A DNA stretch of 64,000 nucleotides from Parus major (taxonomy: Eukaryota > Chordata > Aves > Passeriformes > Paridae), in contig NC_031774.1 in NCBI RefSeq assembly GCF_001522545.3, forward strand, positions 51,365,363 through 51,429,362, given 5' to 3'. A model generated the notes under the pieces. It ran no database searches. It was not told the DNA's origin and worked only from the letters and a program-made list of their open reading frames with translations. A program made the position numbers and the translations under genes. Positions within the stretch are counted from its first letter, which is position 1, and the number at the start of each line of letters is the position of its first letter. Positions 30,946 through 45,900 of the stretch are shown here, one piece after another.

Positions 30946-33900
30946 GTAAATACTAACTTTTACTGTTGTCTCTTCCAATGAAGCTGTGTTGCTCAGAATT
31001 GAGCTCTCTGTTGGTGTCTCATTAACCTGTGAATTCTTTGTATGGTTTGTTTCAACAGGGGAGGTGTGAGTCTATAACTTTTGTAAAACTATTGAGTTGT
31101 TTTGATGATCTGGTTGCTGTTGGTACAGCCTCAGGTTGGGTTGCAGTTTTCCAGCTTGTGTCTTCATTACCTGGAAGGAACAAACAGGTAAATATTTTCA
31201 TTTGCCTAAATTTCTGTGAGGACTAGTATGGCCAGCTCTAGTAGAGTGTTACCATGATTCTTCATAATATAGAGTGAAACCTAGCCAGTCTTGCCTGATG
31301 AAATAGCTGCAAATATGTTTCGGGCTTCGTATGTTAAGCTGATAAAACAATAATATTAAAGCATGCTTTGCATTACAAAAGATGTATTTAATCAAATATG
31401 TTTCTGAGAGATTTCTCATGAGTAATAATTGGCTAATCTCTTTGGTGGAGTGGAGTGTGGATTGTTACGTGTTTTTGTGTGAAATAAACTTTAGAAGGAA
31501 CCCGCACTTTTGTACTTCATCTCCAGTTAAACCAATTAGGAGTCACTGAATAGGCTTTATGCGTCCATTTTCTCTTCAGCTCGTTCTTCTATTGCTTTGT
31601 TATTGTTTCACAGCTTCGCAGATTTGATGTTGCTGGCATCCACAAAAGTAGCATTACAGCTTTAGCTTGGAGTCCCAACGGAATGAAATTATTCTCTGGA
31701 GATGACAAAGGAAAAATTGTTTACTCTGCACTAGACCTAGACCAGGTGAGCATTTGTTATGGGGACCTTAATTCATATTTGCGCTTTCTGAAAGGATGCT
31801 TGTGTGTTTAAATATTTAGCAGTTACTTAATTGTTCAGTGTTATGTGTTTAGTTGGATGGCTTTATTGGTATGTGTTCACTTGGCCCAGTGTGTGCTCAC
31901 TCTGCAAGGCAACCATTGGATATCCTTCACAACTGCCTTATCTTTTTTAAAAAGTAATGCATTTTAAAAGAAGTAGTGATCTTTCTCATTTTTCATGAAA
32001 TAACTATCAAATCTTTCTTCAGCTTTCAGCCAGTACCTTCTCTTTTGTTTGGAAGGGGTATTTTTGACTGATGTGGCTCTATTGGTGGAGTACTTCTCCC
32101 AAAATTGTTCAGCATCTCAATCTAGAGTGAAGAATGAAAGTAACATTTGGGTGCTGCTGGCTGACTAGCATGTAACCAGTAAATGGAATTTTTCTCACAT
32201 CTTGTCAGTTAATACAGACCTTGGATGTCAACAAAATTAATGCTAACTTGAATTTCCAAATGGGAGAGAAGTTTAAATCACATCTGTCCTGATTTATCTG
32301 TGACTGTCCCTCAATTTGGTTTGACAGAAATCACCAAAAGTAATGATTGTCTCATCAATGTATGAGATGGCAGTAGGGAAGAAGGAAGAAATTATGTCCT
32401 AAAGTTCTTAAAGTTTCTATTGATTTAAAGAGAAATGTATTAGCTAATATTCCAAGAGAAACTACATTTCATAGTGTGTCACACACAATCTAACTCCTCT
32501 CTCGCCTATGTAAATTAAGTCCATATTCATTAAGTGAATTTCATGCAACAGGAGTTCAAAAGCTTTTTTGTTTGCTTTGTTTTTTCTCTTGGGCTTATAA
32601 ATACCTTTGAAGTGTTAGTTACTACCTTGTATTTTTAGGAGGGTTTGACTCTTGTGAACTGTGTATGTCTTTGAAAGGGTATTTGCAACTCCAGCCTTGT
32701 ATTGGAAGAGCCATCTTCGATTGTCCAGTTGGATTACAACCAGAAGGTGCTGCTTGTCTCTACTTTACAGCGGACTCTGCTTTTTTACACAGAAGAGAAA
32801 TCCGTCAACCAAGTTGGAACACAGCCCAGAAAAAAGTAACCCTCATAAAATCCTGATGCAGGCTCATCTATTAATTCTTGTGTTTCAAAGTGAATTACAG
32901 ACAGAGTGATCTAGGCAGTAAAAATTAATACAACACAGCAGTCTGCTCATAAAAAGCTAATTACAATATCTCTATGTGATCGAACATGAAATAACAATTA
33001 TACCTATTTAGAAAGTATGTGGTTGCAAGTATGTCACAGTCATATTTTCAAGACACTATTAGGCAAAAATATTTAAGGTGTTTTCTCATTGTTTAAACTG
33101 ATAACACTGTCAAACTTCTGCAGTCCCTCTTTGTTTACTGTGACTTGGAGTGAGCAAGCATTGTAATCAAGTCTGGGTGATGGGGGATGCAGTATTTGGT
33201 ATTTGAAAGTTTTTTATATTGAAAATTATTTGATACTGAAAAAGCAAGTCATTACCTCTGTTTTTCTTATACACTGAAGTGAGTTAATTGGGAGAATGTA
33301 AGCAATTAAATTTGTGTTGAAGACTAGGAACCTCTTGTGTGGCTTTGGCATCTTCTTTTATGTAACCCCTCTTGGGTGAGGAAGAGAGAACCTGGTCATA
33401 GAACAGCATGACTGACTCTATCTCTAAGGAGAGGAAATTCACCCTTGAAAGAGGGTTTATGATGTATCTTCCAGGGATATGAATAGTAAGAGGAATAGCA
33501 AGAGGAATAGTCTTATATGTGAAGGATTTTCTTGGATGATAATAATGGTGTTCTGTGTATGAGAAATGAAGGGTTTAACAGCTGAGGCCTGTTCCATGCT
33601 TGTTGCAAGTAAAGGATTTCAGTTTCTTAGCATTAGTTTGTAGTGTTTTGCTTGTTTTTTATTAATTCTGGGAGAAGGAAGAGTGCATAGTAGCATCTTT
33701 TTGAGATGGACAGAGTGGCATTAAGGCTATGTAGCTTATTAGGGGGAGTCATTTAACTTGTTTAATTTATGTAGTGTCTGACACTGAAAGCTGCGGGGAA
33801 ACTTGTTATTTGGAATTACCGCTCTTGTCTTACTATAACTAAATTTGTACTTCAGACATTTGACTGAATATTTTAATCAAAGACTTTTGATAATTTGTGG

Positions 33901-36900
33901 TTGTAAATTTGGGCCATTTGTTTTTAAATTGTTTCTAAGTTGAGTATATAGCTTTTAAAAGAAATTCTTTTGCATTTTAGCACTGGCAAATTTGGAGCAT
34001 GTTTTATACCTGGCCTGTGTAAACAGAGTGACTTGACACTATTTGCTGCCAGACCTGGGCTTCGTCTGTGGAAGTCTGATGTTCACGGGACTGTTCAGGC
34101 CACATTCATATTAAAAGATGTATTTGCTGGAGGAATAAAAACTTTTGAACTGTATCCTCGTTTGGAACCACCTGACAGAGGAAGTTACAGCTCTCAAGAG
34201 AAACACCTTGGGCTTGTCTCATGTTTTTTCCAAGAAGGATGGGTGCTGACCTGGAACGAATACAGCATCTATTTGCTAGACACTGTGAACCAGGTAGGTA
34301 AATTTTATGGCTGCATATTTTGTTTCTTCCATGTTGTTGTTCATGCTATACCATGAGACTGTTTTGGTTATGCATTTTATGGCTGTGATTTAAATCCCTA
34401 TTTAAAATCAAAAAATGAATATTTATTTTCTCCCTTCTCAAGTTGTCATTGCAATGATATACTCACCAACTAGCTCAGTATGTTGTCTATGAAAATTACA
34501 TATATTTAAAGCTTTCAGTTGAGATGTTAACATCATAAATAATTCTGATGCTTAGTGAAACATACAGAAACTACAGTCTAGGAATTAATGCAAAAAGATA
34601 TTTTAGGCCTATAAAATGTGCCTGAAACTATTTATTCTTCTACTACTCTTGGTGTCTGAAAAAGAGATGTATTATCTTTTATTTGGTATACAGTGAAGTG
34701 TTAGCTATTTTGTTGTCCTAAAAATGCATATGAACATGGATGCAAGCTAGTATATTTTTGTCTAAATGGTATTATATGGCACTCTTCTGCCACCAAATTA
34801 TATATTGCTTAAGGTGTTATATTTAGTTGCCTTTAGTTGAACAAAGAATAGATCTGTTGAATTTAAATTAGTATAAAAATGGAGCTTCATCATTGTTAAA
34901 GGGTTCCTTTCTGTTTCTTTTTTCTATTTTCTTATTTTTTATGAAATAAAAATCTTTTACCTGTAACTGTTTATGTTGATTAAAATCAGCAAATGCTTTT
35001 GTTAAGAGTACCATGGTGTGCAAACACTGTGTTAATCTAATGCTAATTATTTCTTTCTCTCTTGACTCTTTACAGGCTTTGATTGGTGGCTTGGAGGGAT
35101 ACGGTGATATTGTGTCTGTGTCCTGTACCAACAATGAGATTTTTCTCTTAAAGGGAGATAGAGACATAATAAGAATTTCAAATAGACCTGAAGGACTGTC
35201 ATCAATAGGTTTGTATAGATTAGTAAGCTTAGTATGTAGAAATTAGTTAATTTAGTATGTATAAAGTAGTGTGTACCTCATGGAACACGGTGCCTATTGT
35301 ACTTTTTTAATTGAAAAAACCCAACAAAACTGTAACAAATCAAACCTCAGACAAAATCCTTCAGATTATTGCAGAAACTTGCCAGGTTCTGTAGAATTAC
35401 TCATCTGTTCTGATAGGTTATATTTAGAGATCTGGTTTATCTGCTTATCTGAGCTTCTCTTTTGGCTGCGGTGAGAATGGGGGCATTAAGAAATTAAATA
35501 TGCTTGCCTTTTTTGAGAGTAGATCAGCATTAACCTTATGAGGCATCTCTAATCTGTGCATTTGAGAGCTCATTCTGAACCATGATGCTGAAAGCAGTCT
35601 GGATTCCTGATCATGGTTATCTCTTTAGGATCAGTCAATAGCTGAACACGTTGATTCTGTGCCACCTGTCACCAGCCACATTCCAGGGAAAATCTCGGCC
35701 TTCCTAGAAAATAAATTGGCAAATAAATCCAAAGAATGCTCACTAAAATTTCAGAAATAATTTAACTGTTTCATACTTGTTGTCATCTGAGTTAAACATT
35801 TATGTTACCAGAACTCTTTAAAATGGACTACTAATGCATTTAAATACTCCATCTTAGCTTTGTTTTAGTGAAATGCTAATAAATATGCTATGAAGTCTCA
35901 TTGAATGCTGAAGAACTTAACTTTCTTGTTATTGCATACTGGCAATAGCTTTAGTCATTTAGGCAGTTCTTTACTCACAAACTTTTTGAGACTGTTTATT
36001 ATTTTAATCTCAACTTTCAAGTACAGTTTGAAAGTAGCCTTTAGAAGAAGTATATTTTCTTCTAATCACTACAGTGATTTATCTGGTATTTTTCCTTGAA
36101 TTTTTTTTCAAGCTACTGAATACTTGAATGAGGACATTAAAGATACAGGATGGCACTTCAGTGTGTGATTGGATCTTCCAAGCTGCAGACCTGTGCTGTT
36201 CTTTTTACATACATATAAATTCAGAATTTTGCTAATAGAAACTTGATACAGGGTTTGGGGGAAGTGCTTTCATGTAGATTAATTTGCAGGAAGTTTACAG
36301 TGTGTGTGTGTGAGCACACAAGTATTTATTTTTAAATGTTGTTAGCTTAGAATTTATTTTTTTATAAATATTCTTTCAATACTCTCTAAAATTATGCCCT
36401 TGCTCACTTGATGCTAGTATTTATACTTGAGCTAGTATTTATATTTTATTTTTCTTTTGGACAATTTCAGATGCGAATTCAAAATTGTCAAATCCTTTAA
36501 CAGATACAAGTCCTAAATTGCTGACCCCATCATCAGTAGTTTCATCTGTATCATCCAGCCCTTCAGTGGAAACAGAAAAAAAAATGGTTACTTCCCCTTC
36601 AGTTACTGGTGATAAAAATGGCACTACTTCTTCAGTGAAAGATGATCTGGAAACTCCAACACTATCAGAGAAAAGTTTTGATAGAGTGGGAGACTTGAGC
36701 AATGAAATCAGGAAAAGGGGCTGCTCTGTAGTAAGTGAATCACGAAGCAGGAGCAGCTCTGTGAACTCTGTGGACAGTGGCTCGAGCTTTATGATGTGTA
36801 CAGACCAACTTCCAGAAGCCCAGAGAGAAGGTCAACTTTCTTCACAGCGGTTCAGCACCATCAGCTCTGAAGATTTTGATCAAGAACTTATTGTAAAGCC

Positions 36901-39900
36901 AATTAAGGTGAAAAAGAAAAAAAAGAAGAAACAGGGTAGGTCAAGCAGAGCTTTTCCTAACACTGCTCATTTGTTATAGCATGTTACATGAAAGAGTCTG
37001 TGTTCGTCAGGCTTCATGAATACTGTGCTGTTGTGCTTCTGAAATGGTTGAGAGGTTGTGGTGGGCCATTTCTGTTTAAGATGAAAATCTCTTTTTAAAG
37101 TGGTAAATTGATTAAGTCATTTTAGATCTGTTTGGGGCTTATTTCTTTTATTTTGCTTTATGTAAACATGTTTTGAGTTCTAATGGGAGCATACAGTGAA
37201 CTCTGTCCAGTTTTATGTTGGAATTGTGTAATACCTATTCATCCTATTCAGAATATTTGGCAGTGCCTTTCTTAGCCATCCTCTTCAGTTTGATGAAGTA
37301 GTGTGAGTACTCGATAATTTTAATTGTTTACTGTATTAAGACTTTTTGGGGCTTTATATGTATCATTTATTATTAAAGTTTTTAAAAAATTCAGTATGGT
37401 TAAAATATAGATTTAGCTTTGTTCTTCCAACAGTTCTAAAAATATTTATTTGGTACTGGGATTGAACAGATTTTATTAAGATTACTTTTCTCCTTTTTTT
37501 TTCACGTGTGTGTGTGTGATAACAGAAAGTGGGACAAGGAGAAACCACAGCTCTCTGGAAGGCACACCAATTTATGAGCGTCAGCTTTCTGGTGACAGTC
37601 CACATTCCTTGAATGCAGACTCCTTTTCCATAACTTCCAGCATAATGAGTGGCAGCATTGATCATTTGAGTACTGGATCTCCAGATCAGGAAAGTATGTT
37701 CAGTGTGGAGTCCCATACAATCCTGGCAGAAGATAACGGTTCAGAAACTTTCAGTGTCCTACAGTCTCCCGAGTCAGCCAATGTATTAATTAATGAAGAA
37801 AATGGAGATTTGGTTGATTTACAGAAACTTCCAAACAGTGACAGTGGCATGGGTACTTCAGCTATTATAGATACTTTGACGTGTGCATCTCCTCTGATGC
37901 TCGCAGAAGACTTGACAAGCAGTGTTGGTGGTGAATGTAATGGTGGTGTGGTTTCTGCAAGCAATGAATGCTGTCCTGGAAAACTGAGCCAGGAGGAGGA
38001 GGAGGAGCAGGATTTTCCTACATTGTGTGAAATAGATGAAGACTTGGATAAAATGAAGATGCAGGATACTGAAAAATCTTCTGAAGATCCAGACCTTACA
38101 GACCAGATGTTTTTGGAATGTGATAGTATACTTGGTGTTCAGACATCCCTGATGCCAAAGGAAAGTGATGAAGCTGGTGAGGAAGACAAACAGAAGCTCT
38201 CCCTAATCCACAGTGCTCTTTCAGACCCTTCTGCGCTCCAGTGCGACATCTCTGACAGTGTTCATTCAGATAACTGTTCCATTTCTGGGTGGAATTTTGA
38301 AAGTGCAATCAAAGCTAAATGTAGTACTAGCACTGCTGAAAGGGTTGCAGACACTCATGAAAGTAAGACTGAAAAATCTGCCTCAAGTGATGAAGAGGAT
38401 ATTTATGGACATGGATTACCATATTCATCCTCGGAGACCAGCATGCCTGAAATTGGTGCTGTGCCTGGTGCACAGGATGTAGCCAAGATAAGCCTAGATG
38501 AAATGGTGCTGTTAAAATCCGACCAGGTATTTCTTTTCTGTTTAATTAAAGTACCTTTAACCTTAAAAAGAAACAGCTTTTCAAAAGAAACATTCCTGCA
38601 ATTACTGTCCTTTACATCTTTAGGAAAGCAATTTTTTTTTCATTTGATTCAGTACAAAAGTATAAAGCCAAACAACAGTACGTGTTGTAACTCTTAAAAA
38701 ATGTGATGTATCTGACTTCAGAGTGGGTGATATGTGCTTGCAATGCAAGGAAGCTGTTCTGGCTGTATTATTCCCAGCTCAACAAAAATGCTGTTAGAAA
38801 CCCATCCATTAAAGAGTGAACAGTAAAACCCAGTCACGCTCAAATGCTGCTGCTAGTTTGGATCTCCAGTAGTCCAAATTCTACGTGATGCTGTTCCCAA
38901 ATTCAGCTGACTTCATGGAGAATTAATGCTAATTATCTCACATGACTGGCTTCTGCTTAAGGATTGTTTTACCTGTAAATACTCAGAATAAGGATTAATC
39001 TTTGCCCCGTAGCCAGCAGTAAGTACTGTTTAGAATGTTGACAGTTTCTTTTTTCTTTCCTTCATCGTTATTTTGTGGGTAATCCTCATAGACACTATAA
39101 AAAAGAAGTGCTATAGTTAATTGTAAAATTAACTATATTAAATTGCAAACTTTCCAGAATTGCTGGGACTTTTAGCAGAAGTCTTAAGAAGGAAATGCAG
39201 TTCTTGTAGGGTGGGAATTTTGTTTCTTTTACATCTGTAACAGCCTTGTATTGAGATCAATCAAATATCCATTCATAAAGGTTGAGTTAAAAGTTGATGG
39301 TGTCCCAGCTGCAGCCCAAAGTGCAGAAGGTTTTAGTTTCAGGTTACAGTATTCTTATACTCTGTCATGTTCAGAAAAGCCCCCTGGTAATGTATGCAGT
39401 GCTTGAGTTCACCTCATGCAAGCAATCAAAATTTAAGAGGGCAGGCTGTAAACCAAATTTCTGCAAGATGTGGCTCCTCTACCATGCAGGGAGTATTGGA
39501 GTTGGATATTCAGCTGTCTCTGCCCTTCAGCTGTCTTGTTCCCTTGGCTCATCACTTCCTAGACAGTGAATAATTTCCTGGACTACCAGCAGACTGTACA
39601 TTTCTTTGTATTCCTTCTTTGGACATGGATGGCAGGGTGGAGGAGTTTATTTTTTTGCTAAATCTGTTGTTCTAGCAGTCTCATTGTGCACATACTCCCT
39701 TAGAGAAAGAACAGTGACAGATGTAGTTTTATTTTACATGAGGCAAATTTATTCATTGTTTAAAGTACCTAAGTTTAGCTTTTTTTTTTTTTAAATCTGT
39801 GGGAGCTGGTCTTATATACCCATTTTCTTATGCAGTTTGAAGACACCTGACACTGTTCTGACTCTACAGTTTTTAGTTTGCAGAGAGCTGGATGGGATAC

Positions 39901-42900
39901 TCTGGTCCTGGTTATGGCATCCTGAGCCTGGTTGTCTCAGAAAAATATATTTGGTGCTTGGACTACCGAGGCAGCCTGTACTGCAGTGCCCTTCCTGCAG
40001 CTGGGCTGCGCTGGCAGAAGTTTGAGGATGGAGTCCAGCAAGTGGCAGTTTCCCCTTCAGGTGGGTTGGCTTCTGCTTCACTGTTGCCTTGTAAATAGAA
40101 AACTTGGATAAACTTGGGCATTTTTCCTTGTTTTTGTTATTTGGTTGTTTATTTTTTATGTTTTTTGCTTTCTTTTAATATCAGTTATTATTTAATTAGG
40201 TGAAACTTGTCATTTTTATGGGATTACGGATACAGTTGAGTTCATATGTAATTTCCACATGGGCAGTTTATTGTTTGTTTGGGTTTTTTTTCAAATCAAT
40301 TTCTTCAAGAAACTTGGCTGTTTAGGGCTTGTTTCACATAAAAGTAGTGTGTTGGTTTGGATTTCTTTTTGTTTGCTTTTTAAGTGATCACAGTTATATG
40401 ACTGCATCTTCACTACCTCTGCACCCCATGTTCCAGTTTAAGTGACTGTCTTTTTGACAGGTTCACATTGCATTTTGGGAGGTTTTCAATGTGCGTTTGC
40501 CTGATTAAAGTGAACTTCAGAAGCAGCAGTTGAGTGGTAGGCAGAGAAGGGCTCCTTGTCTGTACAAAACCTTGATTTTTGTTACAGAGCTATACAAGTT
40601 CTTGGCTGTGAGGGTGGTGAGGCACAGGATGAAGCTGCCCAGAGAAACTGTGGATTCCCCATCCATGGAAGTGTTCAAGGCCAGGCTGGATGAGGCCTTC
40701 AGCAGTCTGGTCCAGTGAGAGGTGTCTCTACCCTGGGAGTGGAGTTGGAGCTAGATGATCTTTAAGATCCCTTCCCACTCAAATCATTCTGTGATTCACA
40801 GTTTTGAAGTTCCTTTTATTGTAAACGTAGAATCGGCTTTGTGTATGCGTGGGTTGGTTGATTTGCTTTCTTTTTAAATACTGAAGAAAAAAACTTTGAA
40901 GTTTTAGTACATTTGCATATGCATTTGTTCTGGATGATTGTGAATGAGGATTATGTTGGATTAAAAATAAGCAGGTTTTGGTTATAAACTTGCGTCACTT
41001 TTGGCCTTACGGATTGTTCCAGGACTGGAGTGAAAATAAAAAGTTTCTCAGCCATTTTAATTTCTTTGTCTCCTGCCTTGCGACTACTTTTCTTCCCTGT
41101 GATCTCTAAAAGCACGTCAATCTTCCCTTCTCTCTGTAGGGGAAGACTTTCTATTATTTTAAGAAGAAAGAAATTTTATTTGATCTGTAGCTGAGTTTTG
41201 CTATAGCCAAAACAATTTGAGAGTACTTGCAGTAGGTGAGAGCGTGGGTTCATCCAGCTCAGTATCTTACCCTTAAGAGTGGTCCAACAGCAGGTCCCTG
41301 CAGAAGAGTGAAAGGCATGAACATGTGTCATGTTTGCCCTTGGTCAGATTGCCTGAGCAAAAGGTTGTTTCTCTGCATTTCTTATCCTTCAGTTCCAGGA
41401 ATTCATCCAGTTTTTCACTGAATCTGTGGAAGTTTCTAGCATCCACAGTTTGCCATGGGTTTATTAATACGGGAGCTTGTTAACCACAGCATGTCAAAAT
41501 GGAATTGAATGCAACCTTGTGGAATCATTCAAAGGAAATTATTATGACAATGTACAGTTCTGGTAGAAGCCAGCAGTTAAGTTTGGGGTTCCATTTGGTT
41601 TTCTTTTTTAAGATATTATTATATATTAGAAGTCAGTTACTGTTCTGGTCTTGCTTTTTCAAAGAAAAAATTGTAAGAGCTTTTTAAACTTGCATTTTTG
41701 TTTAATGCTACTGGTTTCTATTAATTTGGGTGTAGCTAGGACATGTCACCTGTGTCTGTTGCAGTAATTGCTGAGTGCTATTATGTTCTTTCTTTCTCAT
41801 ACAGGGGCACTTCTCTGGAAGATTGAACAGAAGACTAACAAAGCTTTTGCTTGTGGAAAAGTAACTATAAAAGGAAAACGGCACTGGTATGAGGCTTTAC
41901 CCCAGGCTGTATTTGTAGCTCTAAGTGATGACACCGCCTGGATTATCAGAACAAATGGAGATCTGTATCTGCAAACAGGTACCTGAATTAATTGCAGGCT
42001 CTTCGAATTTTTGTGGGTTGAGATTATTAGATTTCATGTCTATAGAATGATGGCAATTTTCTATAAACTTTTATCCGCAGCCAGGGCAAAAGGAAACCAT
42101 TTTATCTTGAGAAACACTTGGAAACAGTTGTGAGATTTTGTGTGATTAAGGGAATGGAAAAGCCAGTTCATGGCCACTTGTTTTGTGTATGCCAAGTGGA
42201 GTACATACAGTACAGAGAATACATAGCATAGGGAAAATTAGATGGATGGAGATAAATGGAAAGGGATTGTGGAAAATATCAGAATAATATCCTTGCTTTG
42301 AAAGTGGTATGGTGCACTGAAACAATTCAGCCTTAAGTGGGCAGAATAGGGAAAAGTAGAAGCTTTGTGTTTGGAAAAGCACAGATCTCTAGAAGGTAAG
42401 AGTTACCACTTGATAATGACAGGAAGGTATTCTGACACAGAAGATTGTGAAGTGCTTTGGAAGTATAGACAAGTGGTATGTGTTTTATGTGACAGAGAAA
42501 GCAAAGCCATGGGAGAATGGAATGGGCTGTGGAGCAGGAATCTGGAGCTGCCTTCTTACTGGATATGAATGAGGCACAAACTGGAGAAAGGGGCAGTAGT
42601 GGCCAAAGTAGTCACAACTTTGAAGTCATGGCCTTAGTTTTAAGTTCTTCAGTGAGTAGAAGAGGATGTATTTGGAAGGTGTTATGCAAACAATGTTCAG
42701 GCTAAATGCAAGGAGCTAGGATGAAGGATGGCAGTACTAGTTTCAGAGTTAAGGGAGAAAACGATCAAGGACTCTCAGGTGTGTGGGGCTTGCACATAGA
42801 GTTTAATTACTAAGGAAAAATTACCAATGGCTTGATGAAGGAGTTACTGGTGAATGAAGAAGAGGACTGGGTTAAAGGGAAACTGTAAGGTGTACAGAAA

Positions 42901-45900
42901 CAGGATAGCATGTCTCAGTGGCTATCAAAATTCTCATTTACCATTCATTTAATTTTGGCAGTCTTGTATTTTCTCTTTTAGGTTTAATTACTATAGCACC
43001 AGGCAGAAATTCTTGGTGATTAAGAAAACTGTTTTAAGTACACATCACTGTTTCAAAGATATGCTACTAAAATTATTTTTTTTTAGTTATGTGTAGTAGT
43101 CCCAGAGTGATCAAGTGGCCTGCCCATGGTCACATGCATACTGCCAACAGGCATGAATAGTGGTAATGGAGAGTAAATTTTGGATGCTAATCATACAGAG
43201 CTCTGTGGAGGTTTGAATCAGTGGTCTTCCCTTTGAGAAATTGTTTTGATTACATCAGCATACATTCTGCTGTTCTTAGGCTTCCAAATTTGTCTTTTGA
43301 TGCAAAAAATAAATTCTCAGTATATCTATCTTTCTAATGAGAGGCAGCCAGTGAAAATTGTTTCTCCAGGATCTTTTCATTCCCTTCACTGTCTAGTGTA
43401 ACATTTATAACAAAAATGTGTGCTCAGAGGTTTAGAAATGACTGTTCTTGTTAGTCTAGAATATATCATACACATGAGTCTGTACATACTGGCTTTGGCA
43501 GCATGAGGAGGTGAACCAAAAGCTGTATCTCCTGAGATGTTTCACGTGCAGTTTCATGCATTTAAATCAAGCTTCAGTGTAATTGTAAAGAAGACATGTT
43601 CCTGTAGATTAGATGTAGAAATGTGTGCAAACTGCCTGTAAATCTACCAGAACCTCTCTGCTTCTTTCAGTACTACACACTGTGGCATGCTCTTTTGTAA
43701 TTGGTCTGCAATTCAGATCACAATTCAGATCAGGTTGTTTCTCTCCCTGGCATGTTTTGGGCAAAAGTTCTTCCATTACTGGCTTTTTCTTTGATGCTCT
43801 GTCAGCTCCAGTAGAGGTTTTATAAATGGAGATTCCTGGTGCTGACACTAGAGGGAGAAAAGGAACAGAAATGACAGGACTGGACATGCACTGTGGAGGA
43901 TGTTGAAGAATGTAGTGTCTTATTTTTTAAAATGTAAGGTCAGCAGTCTTAGAGGAAATCATTAATAGTTTTTAGAAAGAAAAGTCACTCAAGGAAACTG
44001 ATCAAATGACAAATGCTAGCATGTCAAGGAGATTCCCTTCTGCATTTTCCTTTATTAAGTTGCTTTATCTCTTTCCTTTTGTTGCAAAAAGCCAAAATTT
44101 GTAAAGCAATCCTCATTTTCTGATTTCTAGGCCTGAGTGTGGATCGTCCTTGTGCCCGAGCAGTAAAGGTTGACTGCCCTTATCCACTGTCACAGGTCAC
44201 ATCCAGAAACAATGTGGTGTGGGCTCTGAGCGAGCAGCGGGCCCTGCTGTACCGGGAGGGAGTGCGCAGCTTTTGTCCTGAAGGAGAGCAGTGGAAGAGT
44301 GATATTGTCAGGTAATAACTCCCATGGGACATGCTGGGTATAACCACAATGACAAAAATAATTGTGCTGGAACTCCTACATGCTTGAAAAAGTATTACCT
44401 GAACTCGTGTGTCTGTATGCCACTGTGTGTGTGTGCATACATCTGTTTTAGCTGTCCTTCCTCCTGAGTGAGAAAAAATTTTAAAACATCTTTATAATGT
44501 CTGTCAACGTGACTTTTTTATTAAATATTGCTTCTTTAATCTGTGCCATAATTGTTTTAAGGAGCTCTCCAGTTTTTTGGGGAGGTTTTTTTTGTTTTTT
44601 CTTTTCCCTGAGAATAAATGTGTGCATTTTCTTGGTCATCCACACAGCTGGACAACACTTATGTACTTCCAGCCACAGATTTTTATAAGTATTTTGTGTA
44701 GTTGGTATTTAGCTTTGTCGTTGATCCTATGCTCGTGGTAGTTCCTTTGTGATAAAGTTAAAAGTCTCTACTGAGTCTCTACTTCTGGCTTTGAGAATGT
44801 AGAGTTTAGTGTCTCTTGTGACATCAGCCTGGTGCAAGTTTAGGAAGAAATTCAAGTTTGTGTGGTCAGGTGATTTTATCTACTGAATACCCTATTGTGA
44901 AACCTCAAATTGTGCTACCTCCCAGCCTGGTATTTGGCTCTTGAACAGTCTGAGAAACTACTGTGTCTTTGTTCAAATGTGAAATTTGCTTGTACGTTAA
45001 TGAGTTTGTTTAATGAAAATACCTGCTTGACCTACACCTTAGGTACATTTCATGTTCTTGAGCTTTGTGTTAAAATTGCAGAGAGCAGTCACTATTTGTT
45101 CTTAAATTATCAAGAAAGGTTATCTGAAAGAACTAGCATTGTTTGCTGCCTTTTCAGTGTCTGATATGATCACCTGACCCTGTTGACTTTCTGAGCTTGA
45201 AAATTGTTTACTTATGCAGGAAACTTACAGTCCTAAATTCAGCATTTATCTTTGTCATATAGTTGAGTTTTCTGTTTGTGGTCCCTGAACTGCAGGTATT
45301 GTTCTCAGAATGAGTCTGAAGTTGAAGAGATACATTTATGAAGCTTTTTTATCAAAAGCTTAAAGAGCACAGCTCTTGATTGGTTATTTACTGAACAAAA
45401 TGGGGCTTGTTTAGTTTTATTGTTATGTATCCAAGTTTCAAATCTTGAGTGATCTTTGAAGGACTCGTGGTTTTTGTTGTTATTGTTGAATGTTTTTTAC
45501 TTAAACAAAATATAAAGTACTGAATAACTGAAAATGTAATGTAAATGTGTTTTTTAGCTCTGCCCCACTGGATTTCAACCATGTTAAACTATCAGAGTTG
45601 TAATACTTTCCTTAAAATACCATTAATATAAATTTGAATTCAGGTTTTTAACATTTTTACTTGTTTGCATTTCCAGTGAAATGCAAGCTTTGGAACCAGT
45701 GTGCATAACCCTTGGTGATCAGCAGACATTATGGGCTCTGGATATCCATGGCAATCTCTGGTTCAGGACTGGTATAGTTTCAAAGAAACCACAAGGAGAT
45801 GATAATCATTGGTGGCAAGTAGGCATTTTTTTATTTTGCTTTCAGTTTAGTCTTTTGCCTTGGGTTGATTATTTTTGTTGTTTTCCCACAAGATTCTAAA

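Larger units (their letters stand above)
40061..41804 (+). other. TECPR2 intron 10 with two CR1 remnants
   Basis: About 1.7 kb. It contains a clear CR1 3' end at 40590-40799 and an older CR1-like stretch at about 41245-41495; otherwise nothing recognised. Confidence 0.75.

Noticed and set aside
39294..39569. 91-codon open frame in TECPR2 intron 9
   Set aside because: No acceptor or donor joins it in phase to exons 9 and 10, whose direct junction already restores the frame.
43609..43887. 92-codon minus-strand open frame in TECPR2 intron 11
   Set aside because: No recognised domain, no supporting splice pattern and antisense to the gene. Length is compatible with chance.
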